Below, one piece after another: positions 31,712 through 44,500 of a DNA stretch of 64,000 bases. The notes under the pieces are model-generated. The model was not told where the DNA came from and did no database searches. It saw only the letters and a program-made list of their open reading frames with translations. The translations under genes were made by a program, and so were the position numbers. Where the stretch lies: the NCBI GenBank assembly GCA_025024175.1, contig QCXZ01000064.1:12586001-12650000 (forward strand), given 5' to 3'. How positions within the stretch are numbered: the stretch's first letter is position 1; each line of letters begins with the position of its first letter. This DNA is from Rhyzopertha dominica (taxonomy: Eukaryota; Arthropoda; Insecta; Coleoptera; Bostrichidae).

Positions 31712-32027
31712 ATGTCTTTCAAGAATCCGCTGGAGAACCACCTCAAGCAGAACTGTGACGTCCAGCAGACGTGGATGAAGACGAGCCTCGAGGCTAGCAA
31801 CGTCAAGTTGGCCGGAGAGGAGGCGAAGGACCGTTTATACGAACCCAAACATAAGAAAAAGCTTGTGAGGGTACTTACCGTGGTGGCCTACATTTTCTTC
31901 GTGTCCCTAGCGGCAATTATGCTGTCGCTTTACTACGTTTTTCTGTGGAACGGCAACCAGAAGGAAAATCTAAGAGGTGTCGCGTATAGATCGAACGGGG
32001 GACAATCGAAATGCGTTTATTTTGTTG
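31712..32027 (+). CDS. Second INAF gene, exon 1
   Basis: It contains the start codon and the whole membrane segment. The donor was chosen because it restores an open frame with exon 2 (TTT GTT G|GT GAT). Reading past it meets TAG within two codons. Confidence 0.8.
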
Positions 32028-35000
32028 GTAGGTAGTTGCTTCAAAACTGAATTTGGTTATTTGCTTAAATATCATAAGCGCTTACCGATATCAGTCAATA
32101 CAATAAGGTATACCTACTACAATAATATCTCCTAAACTATAAATATTATTTAAGAATATACATGTTGAAACTAATAAATCTCCAATTTTGAAAACGGGCC
32201 ATGAATCCACAAAACATTCAACATAGCTGATTGCATTGAAAAATGTTACACCATTGAATATAGGTAACTTCAGATATATGGATACAAATAATCACTTACT
32301 GATGATACTAATAATTTATTATCCAACAACAGTCATCAGTTAAAGATGGATACCAGCTACATTCTAAATAGGTATATGGTGGAATTTTAGAGTAGGTAAC
32401 AATTGTTTTAACAATTATTACCACACTGTCACACAGATTTTATTACAAATATTTTGAACTACCTATACCTATCTCACTTTTGCCTCTAGTGAGATAGGAC
32501 TTTGACATTGCATACTAAAAAATTGCTCATTTCTCTAAAACAATAACATCCAAACTTGGTCAAAAATATACTCATTAGAATCTTTGTTTACTTGACAATA
32601 AGACATTGCATTTTTTTAAATTAATTACTCTAACAATCACATCATCAGGATGGATTCGAGTGATATAGCTTGAGGTTATAGAAAACAAAACCAATTTTAT
32701 GACTTTCAATATAATTGTAAACAATATAAAATTTATTTTAAACTTTTACTAAGCCCGGCGTTTTGCTTACATTTAATAACAGTTTCCTAAGTAATTGAAC
32801 TCAATATTTATCTGTTGATATATTAACAGTAGCTTAACTTATCTTAGAGCAATTTTGTCTCCTTAGCAAGTTATACACTTTCAAAGTTGTTCTTCTTAAT
32901 TCAATTTTTTTGGTGACAGCTCTTCAAAATATTTGATTCAAATTTGATACAGTGGTATATCTAATCAGGACAGGATATTTACAAATTTGAATAAATCATA
33001 GAGCGAACTCAGAATGCTCTTAATGTAGAACAAATAATTATATAACATTTTGACATTTGACTTGCCATGTGTTGCTAAAATGTATCGTTTCATAGAAAAA
33101 TTGATTTAAGTTTATCTCTGNATGCTAAACAAAATCTAATCATCATAAAATATTTCTAATCTAGTAAGCATAATATGTTATTAACTTGACACTTTAATTA
33201 TTGGTAGTTAAATATGACCCAGCATAAAAAGTTAATATTAATAATAACAAACAATAACAACCATATAAAGGCATACATCAATATCTATACTTATTTATTT
33301 AAAATGTCTTTGAGATGCCTTCCATTGACTTCGACACATTCTTCCCACCTTTTTATACAATTTCTCCTGACTACAAAGAAATGCATAATAATTGTGAATG
33401 GAGGGCAATTTGAACCCCTTTTAAATATATATTTAAATATTTTTTTATGCCTTAATATGGTTATTGTTATAAATATTGCTCTTCATATTGTATTTGGTAC
33501 TGTTACATAAATGCTTATGAATAAGATATCTTTTAGGTTATTTGATATAACTCCCTTCACTAAAACGAATAAGGGTTATATTTTATTATTTCTGATTATA
33601 TTGAAAACAATTTAAAGCCACCTTAAAATGAGCCATTGTTTGTTGAATTAAATTAAATTATCCATGTTATAGCAGTTTATAAATTTGATACTTTTCTGCT
33701 TGGTTATCACAGCATTTAAAAAAATTTTTTGGAAGACCATATGAAATGCAACTCTCCTAACGTGAAGTACTTACTGTTAATTTTTTTGCCTCAAAATTCT
33801 AGCATTACTAGTTTCCAAAATAATACAATGCAATTATGTAATGCTATATCCACCACATTTTTAGGAAACATAGAATTCAATATGCCATCCTCCTTAAAAG
33901 AGAAATAATCATAAACTGTAAACTAACCTGCTGTTCAGGTGGTGTTGGATATGCAAAATATTGCCATAGTGTAATTCCAAATCTACTACCTACCTATGAA
34001 ATATTTAGCTTCAAAACAAACCACTAATAAAATTAATCTTACGTTAAACTGCAATAAAATAGTAAAATTTTAAGTAGGCGGCTTTCAAAGGTTTGGGATC
34101 CACCTATATCTGAGCAGAACAAAATAATATCACTACCTTCCAAAATCTCCATAAAGCATAATTAACTAGGACAACACTAATTAAGGGAAAAGCAGAAAGA
34201 TACTTTTCTTTTAACTAGACATTTAGTGCCTTAGTTTATTGTGACACACAAGTTGCAATTGATATAATACGTTGAAAACATGAAATATAATATAATTGTG
34301 CAAGACTATGAGAAGCTATATTATTTGTCATGCCATTGACTAATTATGAAATAAAGAGTAATAGTCCATGTCATAATTATCTACAAACATACTAACATTT
34401 TTCGTAAAACACACATTGGAAATAATAACAATTGTGAATAAAATATTTTCTATCATACGGCCAATTAATTTAAATTATAGGTATCTACCTAAAACAAATT
34501 GTAATAAATAAACATTTGACATCCTTTAATCTCTAAGTTACCCATTGAGTGATGCTGTCAATTGCTTTAAAACATTATTATGGTTTCACAAACTTAAATT
34601 ATTAAACTGTATATTATAATGAAATAAATTTAAAAAGCACACTTTTGTATAAAAATAAGTGGATTTACACAATATTTTATTCTCGTCAATATTTAAGGTT
34701 GCATACTATTGAATCTAGTTATATAAAGCACCAATATAATTTATATAAACAGTTGACTCTCGGCAAATTTAAAAAGTAACCATTTTTCCTCTGTGCCTAT
34801 TATATCCGAAACGGAGTTTAAACAACAAGAAACCATTGTTTTATTAATACCACCTATTCCTCATTTTCCTTTAGAAAGAAAAAGGATATCTTATTAAATT
34901 AATCATATTAAAATGCATAACAATGATTCTGCTATTTTTAATACCTACTGAATTGAACTGCAACTCACCAGGAAACAAATACCCTTATCCTCTTTTAAAC

Positions 35001-35264
35001 TTTATTAATCTCCTACTAAATTCGTACAGATCTATAACTTGTGAGTTGTTATATCGTATTTATCGTTTCCACACTCTTATCTTAAAGCTCACACCTTCCT
35101 TTATAGCTGTCAATTACAACCCTGTTGTTTGCAGTTATATTTAGAATATAATATTGATTGTTGCAGGTGATGGATTGAAAGAGAACCTCTCTGCATCACC
35201 TCCTTCTCTTCCAGAAAATCTTACCTCAAATATGGAGACTCCACTGAAGAAACCAATATTGTAA
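31712..35264 (+). CDS. INAF-motif single-pass membrane protein, second paralogue
   Basis: Two coding exons, 31712-32027 and 35167-35264. ATG 31712 gives MSFKNPLENHLKQ, parallel to MSLEEPD in the first paralogue. The INAF signature KKLVRVLTVVAYIFFVSLAA plus IMLSLYYVFLW lies at about residues 49-79 and is the single membrane helix. Exon 1 ends CVYFVG at donor G|GTAGGT. The 3.1-kb intron ends at GTTGCAG and exon 2 encodes DGLKENLSASPPSLPENLTS and METPLKKPIL, then TAA at 35262. The predicted length is 137 residues. Its role is by analogy with Drosophila INAF proteins, partners of TRP channels. The stop lies 83 bp from the UTP25 stop on the other strand. Confidence 0.85.
32028..35166 (+). other. 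Intron of second INAF gene
   Basis: AT-rich. At about 33300-33400 the minus strand reads FVKRWEECVEVNGRHLKDIL-like fragments of a Tc1/mariner transposase C-terminus in broken frame. Near 33740-33830 a sequence resembles the direct-repeat family of 23.4 kb. An N lies at 33121. Nothing else is recognised. Confidence 0.5.
35167..35264 (+). CDS. Second INAF gene, exon 2
   Basis: The acceptor TTGTTGCAG is at 35158-35166. Thirty-two codons and a stop encode a serine/proline-rich tail ending in a basic PLKKPIL. ATTAAA lies shortly after the stop and could serve as a poly(A) signal. Confidence 0.75.
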
Positions 35265-35347
35265 TGAAAAAATTAAACAAATATTAGATATTAGACCAAC
35301 ATTTATTATAGACTGATATTAAACAATTGGTTAGAAAACTGGTGTAT
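35265..35347. other. Convergent 3' junction of INAF-2 and UTP25
   Basis: Only 83 bp separate the two stop codons, so the 3' UTRs of the two opposite transcripts must overlap or be extremely short. Confidence 0.8.
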
Positions 35348-35515
35348 TTAATCTCCCCCGGTGACTATCATGTGAACATTTCTGTCAGATTGGACCATTT
35401 TAGCAGCTCTTTCTGTTGAAACAATAGCAGCCAGCTGGTGTATATCATATTTAGTATATAAAACAGAGATAGTCATATTGGATGAACTGCCTACCTTTTT
35501 ATTCATATTTGCTTC
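35348..35515 (-). CDS. UTP25: UTP25 exon 5
   Basis: 55 codons and TAA, residues 684-738: EANMNKKVGSSSNMTISVLY then DIHQLAAIVSTERAAKMVQS. The acceptor is TAATTTTCAG. An N at about 35552 lies in the preceding intron, not in coding sequence. Confidence 0.88.
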   Translation of the reverse strand, partial: EANMNKKVGSSSNMTISVLYTKYDIHQLAAIVSTERAAKMVQSDRNVHMIVTGGD

Positions 35516-38500
35516 CTGAAAATTAATAATATAAATCCAGAAGAACTGAGTANTCAATAAGACACTACCTGCATTAAATTACACATTTCGTAATAGAAAT
35601 GCGGAAAGTTTGGTGGTTGAAAAAAAATTAAATGACGAATTCCCTTGATCCTTTTCCTGTGGAAAAAGTGAAACCGTTCTGTATAAAGCAAAAAATGTGC
35701 ATCACCGTGAAAAAACATATCTCTTGCCCTTGCAATTTTACCTTCCTACAATAATTTATTATGAGTTATTTAGTTCATCTTCATTAACCATCCAATTACC
35801 TTAGAATACTCACAAACTTGTACAAAACTGATGTCCTCTCTCTTAAAGTAATTTCTAAGCCTCACATAATCAAAGTAATTTGGAACATATATCAAAGTTT
35901 GCTTCATTAATGGTTCACGATGCTGTGGCAAGATCTTGTTTATGAAATAGTCGAACCTTGCATCAATGGCATTTTCAACATTCGAACATGTTACCTTACA
36001 GAAAACATGGGGCAACTGCATAAACACTTGTCCAATGGTGCCGTCCTTAACTGGATTTACCACTCTCACTTTGCCAGCATAATTAAAACATTTTTTATTA
36101 AATATTGAATTTATTTCTGGCAACACAACTGAGGATAATATTAGTGTCTGTCTGTAATACTTTGAATGTCCTTCTAAACTCCAATTTCTCACTCTACTGA
36201 CATCTGTACCATGTGAGTCTTTTGGCTGAAGGTGCAGATGATTGAATATATGCAACAGGTGGTCCCAGTTTTGCATAAGAAAGACATCTGCCTGATCCAA
36301 TATGAGAAGTTCAATTGAAGCTAGAAAATCATAATCTCGATCTGCTTCTCCTTCAGCACCTATTATGTATCTAACCCCTAGTGGTGAAGTGATGATGATA
36401 TCGGATGAATAAAAGTCGGCATAAAGCTATAAGGAAAAATTTAAAATTGTAAGTGAATAAAAATGAAGATATTAACCAAAATGTAAAATAGTTTCAGGTA
36501 TATAATTACCTTTAGACTTTTTTTAGTAACTGTTATACCAATCTTAAAATCATCGCCAGTATTTCCACTAAAAAGTTTTTCATAATCTTCAGGTTTTGGA
36601 TTCTTCTTTGGCATAGTCAACTCGCTGCCTGTATAATCTTTAATAAAACGAAGTTTGTTGATAACGTTGCCCTTGTCTTCAGGTATCATAACATGAATAA
36701 AATTTTGAATAATTTTGTAAGCAGAGTCTCTAAATGGCACAACAATTAAGACCTGCAAAAAAAACAAAATGTACCACCCACCTAGTACTGTTTAACCTGA
36801 AATGAAACACTCCCATATCACGTGCTCCTACTGGAAACTCAAAATATTTGCATTCTCTGTTACACTAATAAATAAAACATTTTTTTATTAAATTTATTAA
36901 TTTTATGCAGAAAAAACAAAAGCCCAGGATAGCCAAGCAAAATTTTTATCTTATATTCAAATTAAAAGAATTGTACTTAACTTTTGAACAATCCTAGTAA
37001 GTAATAATGTTTTTGATTCAGTTATAGTAATTATAAGTAATATTTTGATTGATTTCTTGTAAAAACTGTGTGTATTCGAATTTCTTTAATATAATAATAT
37101 AGTATAAAAACAATATACTATATCACAATCAATTTAGAGCACAATGAGTATAGAGTAGCTCTAGAGAAACTCAAACTGTTTATGAAATATTTGAAGCTAA
37201 ATTTGTTAGGCCTAATTAAATGGCTGAATGTTAAAAATTACCTAAGTCTGCAATGACTTAAATTCTTTAAGGGAGGACATTAATTCATAGTGTGGCTTCA
37301 AAAGTTTTAGATAAAATTATTTTATTTTAAAGAAACAAGTTTTAAAAAAATTTAAAACACTGGTAAACAGCACTGAAAAGCTAAGACTGAACTAAAGATG
37401 TCTGTTTTGGATATGGTTAACTTTTCTCTAAAAATGATCCTGCATTTATCTATAAGCTCAGGTAGCAGCAAATGTGAGTAATGCTTTACTAATAATAGTG
37501 TAAAAATTACACTATGTCTTTAACTGAAAATTCCTTTATTAAATCAGTTACCCGTTTCGAGGTTTAATGTAACCTCATCATCGGACCAGGCTACAAATGA
37601 AAGCATATACATATACATACGAAAAAATACTAATTAATGGAACTTACAATAATATTCATTTTTACATTGACAATTTTTTTCATTGCCACCTGATCACTAA
37701 ACTTTCAAAAAATACAATTATTGTAAGTTCCATTAATTTGTATTTTTGTATGTATATGTATATGGTTTCATTTGTAGCCTGGTCTGATGATGAGGTTACA
37801 TTAAACCTCAAATCCAGTAACCAATTTAATAAAAGAATTTGGAGTTAAAGACATACCATTTCAGTTATTGTAATTTTTATACTTACACTCCAAAGTTAGG
37901 TAATATTTACTATTAATAATAGTGTCTTCAAATTGTTAATATAAATAACTATAAAGTAAAATACCTGTCATATACTAGTATTTAAGCTGAAATTATTTCA
38001 ATATAATAAGCTGAAATTAATTTCAAGTGAAGAACAAAATGCTTGGCTATTCTGGGCTTCCGTAGAAACTGGTGGAAAAAATACATAATGTGGAAGCAAA
38101 CAGGTCAAAATTATGAGTCTATAAAGCCAGCCTTGTCAGATAAGAGGATGCTGCAGTAATATCAAGAATGACGCTGAAAATGAAAAACTACTGCAAGAGC
38201 CACAATAAGAGGGAAACTACAAATGGAGTGACCACTTACATAGAGAGGGATGAAGGATGTGACTATTAAAAATATGAAGATAGATGGATGCCACAAAAAT
38301 GGAGAAAGAATATAAAACTAAGAAGAAGGTTTTTAGCCTACCACCATGATAAAATTCACAAACTAAGTGTGGTAGTAACGTTAGCTGCACTACACAAAGC
38401 TTCCATGGTACGAGAATGTAGACTGTAGAGATTACTACAAGCCTACTATACCAATAATGGGGTTGTAGCCCTCGATCACAAATCGTTATTGCAACACATT

Positions 38501-41500
38501 TGTAGGTTTTTCTAGACCCAATGAAGTGAGATACTGGCAACAAAAAAATATTTCTAATGTTATATTGTCTTATTTTCGCCCTCTAAAGTTTTCCGCCAAA
38601 TTCAAATATTGCTAGCAACGTCACTTGACCCGGCTAGAGTGGGGGAGTGTGGTGGGATCGCATTTCGCCACGGTAAACCTACCGTGATTTCGTGTTTGAC
38701 TCCTAGAAGAGACATCTGGTCAGTGTTGCCAACTTAGCGGATAAAATTCTCGCCCAACAGAAAAATATACGTTTTAGCAGTTAGCGAATATTTTAACGGA
38801 ATAAGAAAGTCCTTAATTAATATTAACTGTTTCACTTTAGCGCATAAATATGGGAAACTTAGATATGAAGTATCTACAATCGATGTATTTATGCTAGGTG
38901 ACTCGATGATTATTGTATTCCTTGCCTGGGAAATATTAATTTCCTGCTTTTTTTACCTACCAATCCAAAATTTTACCAACGTCTTACTGGTGCTTGTGTG
39001 TTTCACGTTGCAGCTCAGATTGTCAAATGACGCAGATATTATTATCTGAAACCAAGTAAAAAGCAACGAAACATATTTCTGGAAGGAACACGATGAGCTC
39101 GACAACGAAATTTTTAACGTTATTTCATAATATGTAGAAAAATAATAATTATTTATGTAAAATAAATAATAAATCCCCTTGTACCCTGTCTTAAAAATTT
39201 TAGCGGATTCGATACGCCAATCTAGCGGAATTTCTATCAGCCCCAGTGGCAACACTGTACGGATAGACAGATGATCTGTTTGTTTACATTTGCGTTTGGC
39301 TTGGTTTTGCGAGGATTTATATTTTAGCCTCTTGCTGTTAGTGCATCACACCACAATTTTCGTCTTGATTTTTCTTCGGGTACAATTAAAAATTTCTTCT
39401 CTAGAGCAACAATACTAGTATTTGTGCATGTTGGCAAAAAACATTTCTTTTCAGCAGCCATTTCGTCCGCGTTTTGAACGATATAATCGTGATCGATAAA
39501 CAAAAGCAAACAACACGAGCATTACTGAGAGGTTATGAATGACGCTCGTCGGCAGTTGACAGCGAAAAACACGCGTAGGCAACTGGAACGCTGAAAATTA
39601 TTGTGCTCTGGCAACAACACACATCTGCTGCCAATCACAAGCGGCAGGGTCAACCTAAGTCACACATTCAAATATTTAAACTTTACCATTTTTTTTACGT
39701 TTACGCTTTGGAAAATAAATGAATACACAGGGGTCTATTATTTTTTATCTAGATTCATATTCTGCAATAAAAAAAATATGGTCTACAACCCCATTATTAT
39801 TTCTTACCTTTCAAAGAAATATAGAACCGTAAATTGTTGGAAAATCTTTATAAAGCCATCAATTTCGTGACTGTAAGTTGATCTGCAACCTTCAATACTA
39901 TCGTGCTCACTGATGTTCAATGATTGCCGTGCATATTGTAGCTTGGCAGCAGTCATAAAAAGGTCGCACAAAGAATGCAGATATCAATGCCGACCTCATT
40001 GAATGAATCATTTATAGAAACCCTGTATAAATGATGCCAGTAATTACAGACCTATTGCAGTGCTTCTGGTCTTGTAAAAAAATTCTGAACTTTGGATAAA
40101 GAACAAACTTATGAAATTATGAAAAAATAAACATATTATGCGGTCAACAGCATGGATACAAACATGGTAAATCTTCTGTAACAGCCACGGTCCAAGGGTT
40201 TAGCGTACCACCAAAACCCATAATGGATGATTTTAGTGGATTCATCCTTAACTTGATTTTTCTACAAAATTTAGTTGTCAAGAAATGACATTGACTACCC
40301 AAGTCGATTAACAATCGAGCATCATAAGATTTACCCTCTTCATTAATTACGTTTACACGAGCTATAGATAATAACACCTTGGATGATACTTCAGCTTTGG
40401 AATGACTGTCATAATTAGCAACAAAACAAAGAACTGAAGAAGTGGCTTGATTATCAGCCTCAGAATTAGAATTTACTGGTGAACTTGTCTTGAATTCAAA
40501 ATGTAATAAAGTATGGTGTGGCTTATTACACTGTATACATTTTACCTCTTTATCAAAATTGGATACAGAATGGTTTATTGAAAAACACTTCAGACAAACG
40601 GCTTTATGTTTTAGCAAATGATATCTATCCCAAGGAGACAATTTTAAAAATTCTACACAATCAATTAATGTGTGCATGCCTTTACGGCAAATCATGCACG
40701 TAGAGGTTTTATTTCCATTTGGATGAGCATAACGTGGTTAAGAATAAGTTACCAAAGCATGAGGCTTAGTAGTATTGCCTTTATTGGATAATGCATATTT
40801 GTTCGATGATGAACTAAGATCAAATGGTAATGTCTTGATTTGCTTTTCAATAAAACTTACGAAATCTGTATAGGTAGGGATATCTTTTTCTCTGAACGCC
40901 GATTCAAAAGTTCGACATGATTCTGGATTTAAAATTTTCAATCCTCGATTGAGAAAAATAGTATCGGCTAAATCGTTTACATCAAACGCTTGAATGCTGT
41001 TATCGGTGCACAAAATTTATCTAACACCATTCCTAGACCTTCACGAGACTCTGAACACAAAGCTTTAAAATCAAAAATCTGACCTAAATAATCATCAGCT
41101 TGGGCTCTAGGATCATTATACCTATCTATCAACGCGTCCCAAATTATGGAATAATTAGTCGTGGTTGGTGATAAATGCTTACATATATTTAAAGCGGAAC
41201 CAGAAAGTTTAGAAATTAAGTACTGTACTCTCTGCTGATCCGACAGGGTTTTATTTTCGCGGACAAGATTTTTGAAAACCTCATAAAAATTAATCCACTG
41301 TCTTTGATCCCCGTTAAAAAAGGGAAGTTCGATTTTCAAGAATGGACGAACCCCCAATATTCGAGGCATCCGATGAAGTGGTTGAGGTTGACTGACCATT
41401 TTCCTTTAAACCTCCTCTTTCAGCAACATCTTCTATATATTCAACAAGATCCCGAATAGCGTCCGCAAAAGTTGGAACAAATTCTGGATCTAGCTCCATT

Positions 41501-44500
41501 TGTAAAGCATTTATTCTAAATTCAATATCATCGTAGTCGTTTAGTGTTTTATCTACTAAACGATACGACGCTTTAAATTGTTGCAGTACTTTCGGATCCT
41601 CTATATTTCTAGATAAATCGAAAATGCGCTGTATACGCTAAAAAAAGCGTAGCCTTTTTAGCATTTAAAATTTTTATAGTATCCTCCGCTTTCGGAGCCA
41701 TCACTGTTTATTATTTATTACTATTATTAGTAATGACTTAAAGACAAGTACTAGCATCAATTAATTTACCACTTATTAAACAATTCCCAGTAAAATAAAT
41801 TTCCAGTGGTAAATATTTCAAGCACAAATAAGACTGTAAAAAAAAGTAGCGATAAGAGCGAACAGGTTCCTAACGAACGGATTTACCTGTCGGAATCAAC
41901 CTTCTTAAACAGGCATTATTTACTTTTCAGCGCCTTAAGAATCAGGCCTAAGAAAACGTTGAAAATTACAATCTTTCAACATTACAAATGCCTCAAGTTA
42001 ACTAACTTATTAAAATCGCGGAACTAATCGTCCGGCTCGATAGGACCAAATAGTTATGCACCAGATCGTGATTATAATAGTAAAAAAAAAAGCGCACTTA
42101 CCCCAGTTTTCCTGACTTCCTTGTCTCTTTAGGGGGTTGGGAAAAATAAGGAGAGGAAAATGAGGAACCCCCTTTTGATAGATTCACTCAGTTAAAAACT
42201 GGGTGATCGCGAACATTTGCAATAAATTAGCATCGCACACACACGCTGGTGATCTTTTTGTGACTAACTCATCAATTATCTTTGATAAAAATCGTACATT
42301 TTATCCTTACTAAACACTTAATAAGAACAAAATTTGTATGCCTTACCACAGAATAAACACTGCACAACACAGTATGAATTATTGGTGCATACAATTTTGC
42401 AATAAATTGCCAGATAAAATTTAAAGTTTAAACCATAGTAAATTTTAAACAAGGTGATAGTTGTACTCCAAGGTTTATGTCTTTATAATATAGAGGACTT
42501 TTAACCGTGTTTACTTAAATTGTGCATTGTGCTTGTACTGTTGTATCTATACTTGTTAGTAAATCTGTATTTCACGTGGCTATGTAATGATAAAGTTAAA
42601 TATATTATTATTATTAAAATCCTTTTATTCTCTTTCTATAACTGCTGCACTACACTACTGCAAACGATATTGTACAAATGATGACAAAGTCACTACCAAT
42701 AATAGAACTTAGGCTTTCACGGCCGTTGTTCATCCGGGGTTTGATGTCGTGGTCGTAGAATTTGCTCTTAACGTTTCGCCGATCAAACTGTTGGCTTCTT
42801 CAGAAGGACTCTGACTCTGAAGAAGCTGACAGTATGATTGGCGAAACATCAAGAGCAAATTCTACGATTACGACATCAAACCCGGAAGAACTTTCTACGA
42901 AGTTACTACCAGCTAACAGAAATATGATTTAAAACCGCACAGAAACCCAACAGTTAATAACAACGTTCGCTTAAGACAAACATAAGTTTTGCATTTTGGG
43001 TAGATCCACAAAATTTGTCAGCTATTTGACACATCAGAGTTTATTCTCGCCACGATACTATGGCTAGGGCTATCTCAAAGGCTTTCTATGGTCGAAAGTG
43101 GTCGATCTACAGTGATCTTGCCAAAATTGTAATATTACATATTGAAGGCAAACAGAAAGTATGCGAAGAGACATAATCAATGCAGAAAATGCTCAAATAT
43201 GGCTATATATGATTTATAGCATTGCAAATACTCTGAAACAGGCACCAGATGGCAGTTCAAACAAGAAACGAACTGGAAGAAATTCGAGGTACCAGAATCA
43301 AAAAAGCCCCACAACTTCAAAGATGTCATCCAGTAATGAGATTAGCGTTTGCTTGAGAACACAGACATTGAAATAATGATCAGTACTGCAAGGTATTGTT
43401 CAGCAATTAATGCCGTTCGATTCATGGTTGGGAAAGGGTGTATCGCCGCCCGGGATAATAAAATCAACAATTCCATTTTACTCCTACTGCTTCCTTCGGT
43501 AGAGGTTCAGTTATGGTGTATTTGTTTAGGTACACAAACAGAGTTAGTAGCAACTGATGGAGGCACTTTAACTGTAGATGGAACATAACTGGTATTTTAC
43601 AAGAAGACGAAGAAGCTGAATTGAAATATGGGTTAATTTAATTCAATAATGAATGGACAACATCATCAAAAGTATGAGAAGACCAATGGCTCCAGTCATG
43701 AGGGATCATATGGAAAACGCATGCAGGTATTGAAAAATATTATTTTAGTCATTTTGCTTCATCACAGAATGCTTAAAACAAGTCAAATTGTACAATAATT
43801 TTTTTGCTAAAACCGTATTGTATGTACAAATCTCTTAGATAAAAAAGTTATGGAGAAGAAAAAACCAAACTTCTCTCTGTTCATTTAATTTTGCCGGTGT
43901 GTATAAAGAAAATATATATCAAGATTTTATCACCTGAATGCATTATTAATGAACATAAGCGTTAACACGCCAACATATGATATGAAAAAGTATTATCAGC
44001 TTTGACTGGGATTTGAAGCCAGGAACTTTTAAACACTAGTCAAACGTGCGAATCAACTGCACTATTAAAGCCCTATTAAAATTTGAGGTCAAAGCGGCAA
44101 TATCGTCAATGGCAAAAATATAGTTAAGTTTGCAAAAAACATTAGTGACATAAACATAATGTGCCTCAAACATTTCTTACTTAGCTAAAGAACTTGTACA
44201 TTAAGGAATATATACACAAGTAACATGAAAATATATTTTCTGATTCCCTATTACAGTAAAATATATATACTACTGTTGTGAGATAGGAAGACATGATATA
44301 GGAGTGAATAATACAGATATATTGTTAGTATTATCCTTGTGTATACATATTATACCTCGTATTATACACAATATGTATATACAAGGGTATTATGCTTACC
44401 CTAGGTCTAACAAGTCCCTGATCCCTAAATTCTTCTGGAACATCATCCTTTGTTGTCAACCTTGCATTATGATGTAAAACTTTAGTCCTAGTTTTGAGAA

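Noticed and set aside
35920..36108. Plus-strand frame opposite UTP25 exon 3
   Set aside because: A shadow of the conserved UTP25 exon.
38217..38543. 108-codon minus-strand gene
   Set aside because: No motif, no splice or poly(A) context; likely a chance frame in an intron.
44330..44390. Alternative UTP25 exon 1 end at the TAG-proximal side
   Set aside because: The frame beyond the GTAAGC donor is non-conserved and repetitive; the splice restores the family sequence exactly.
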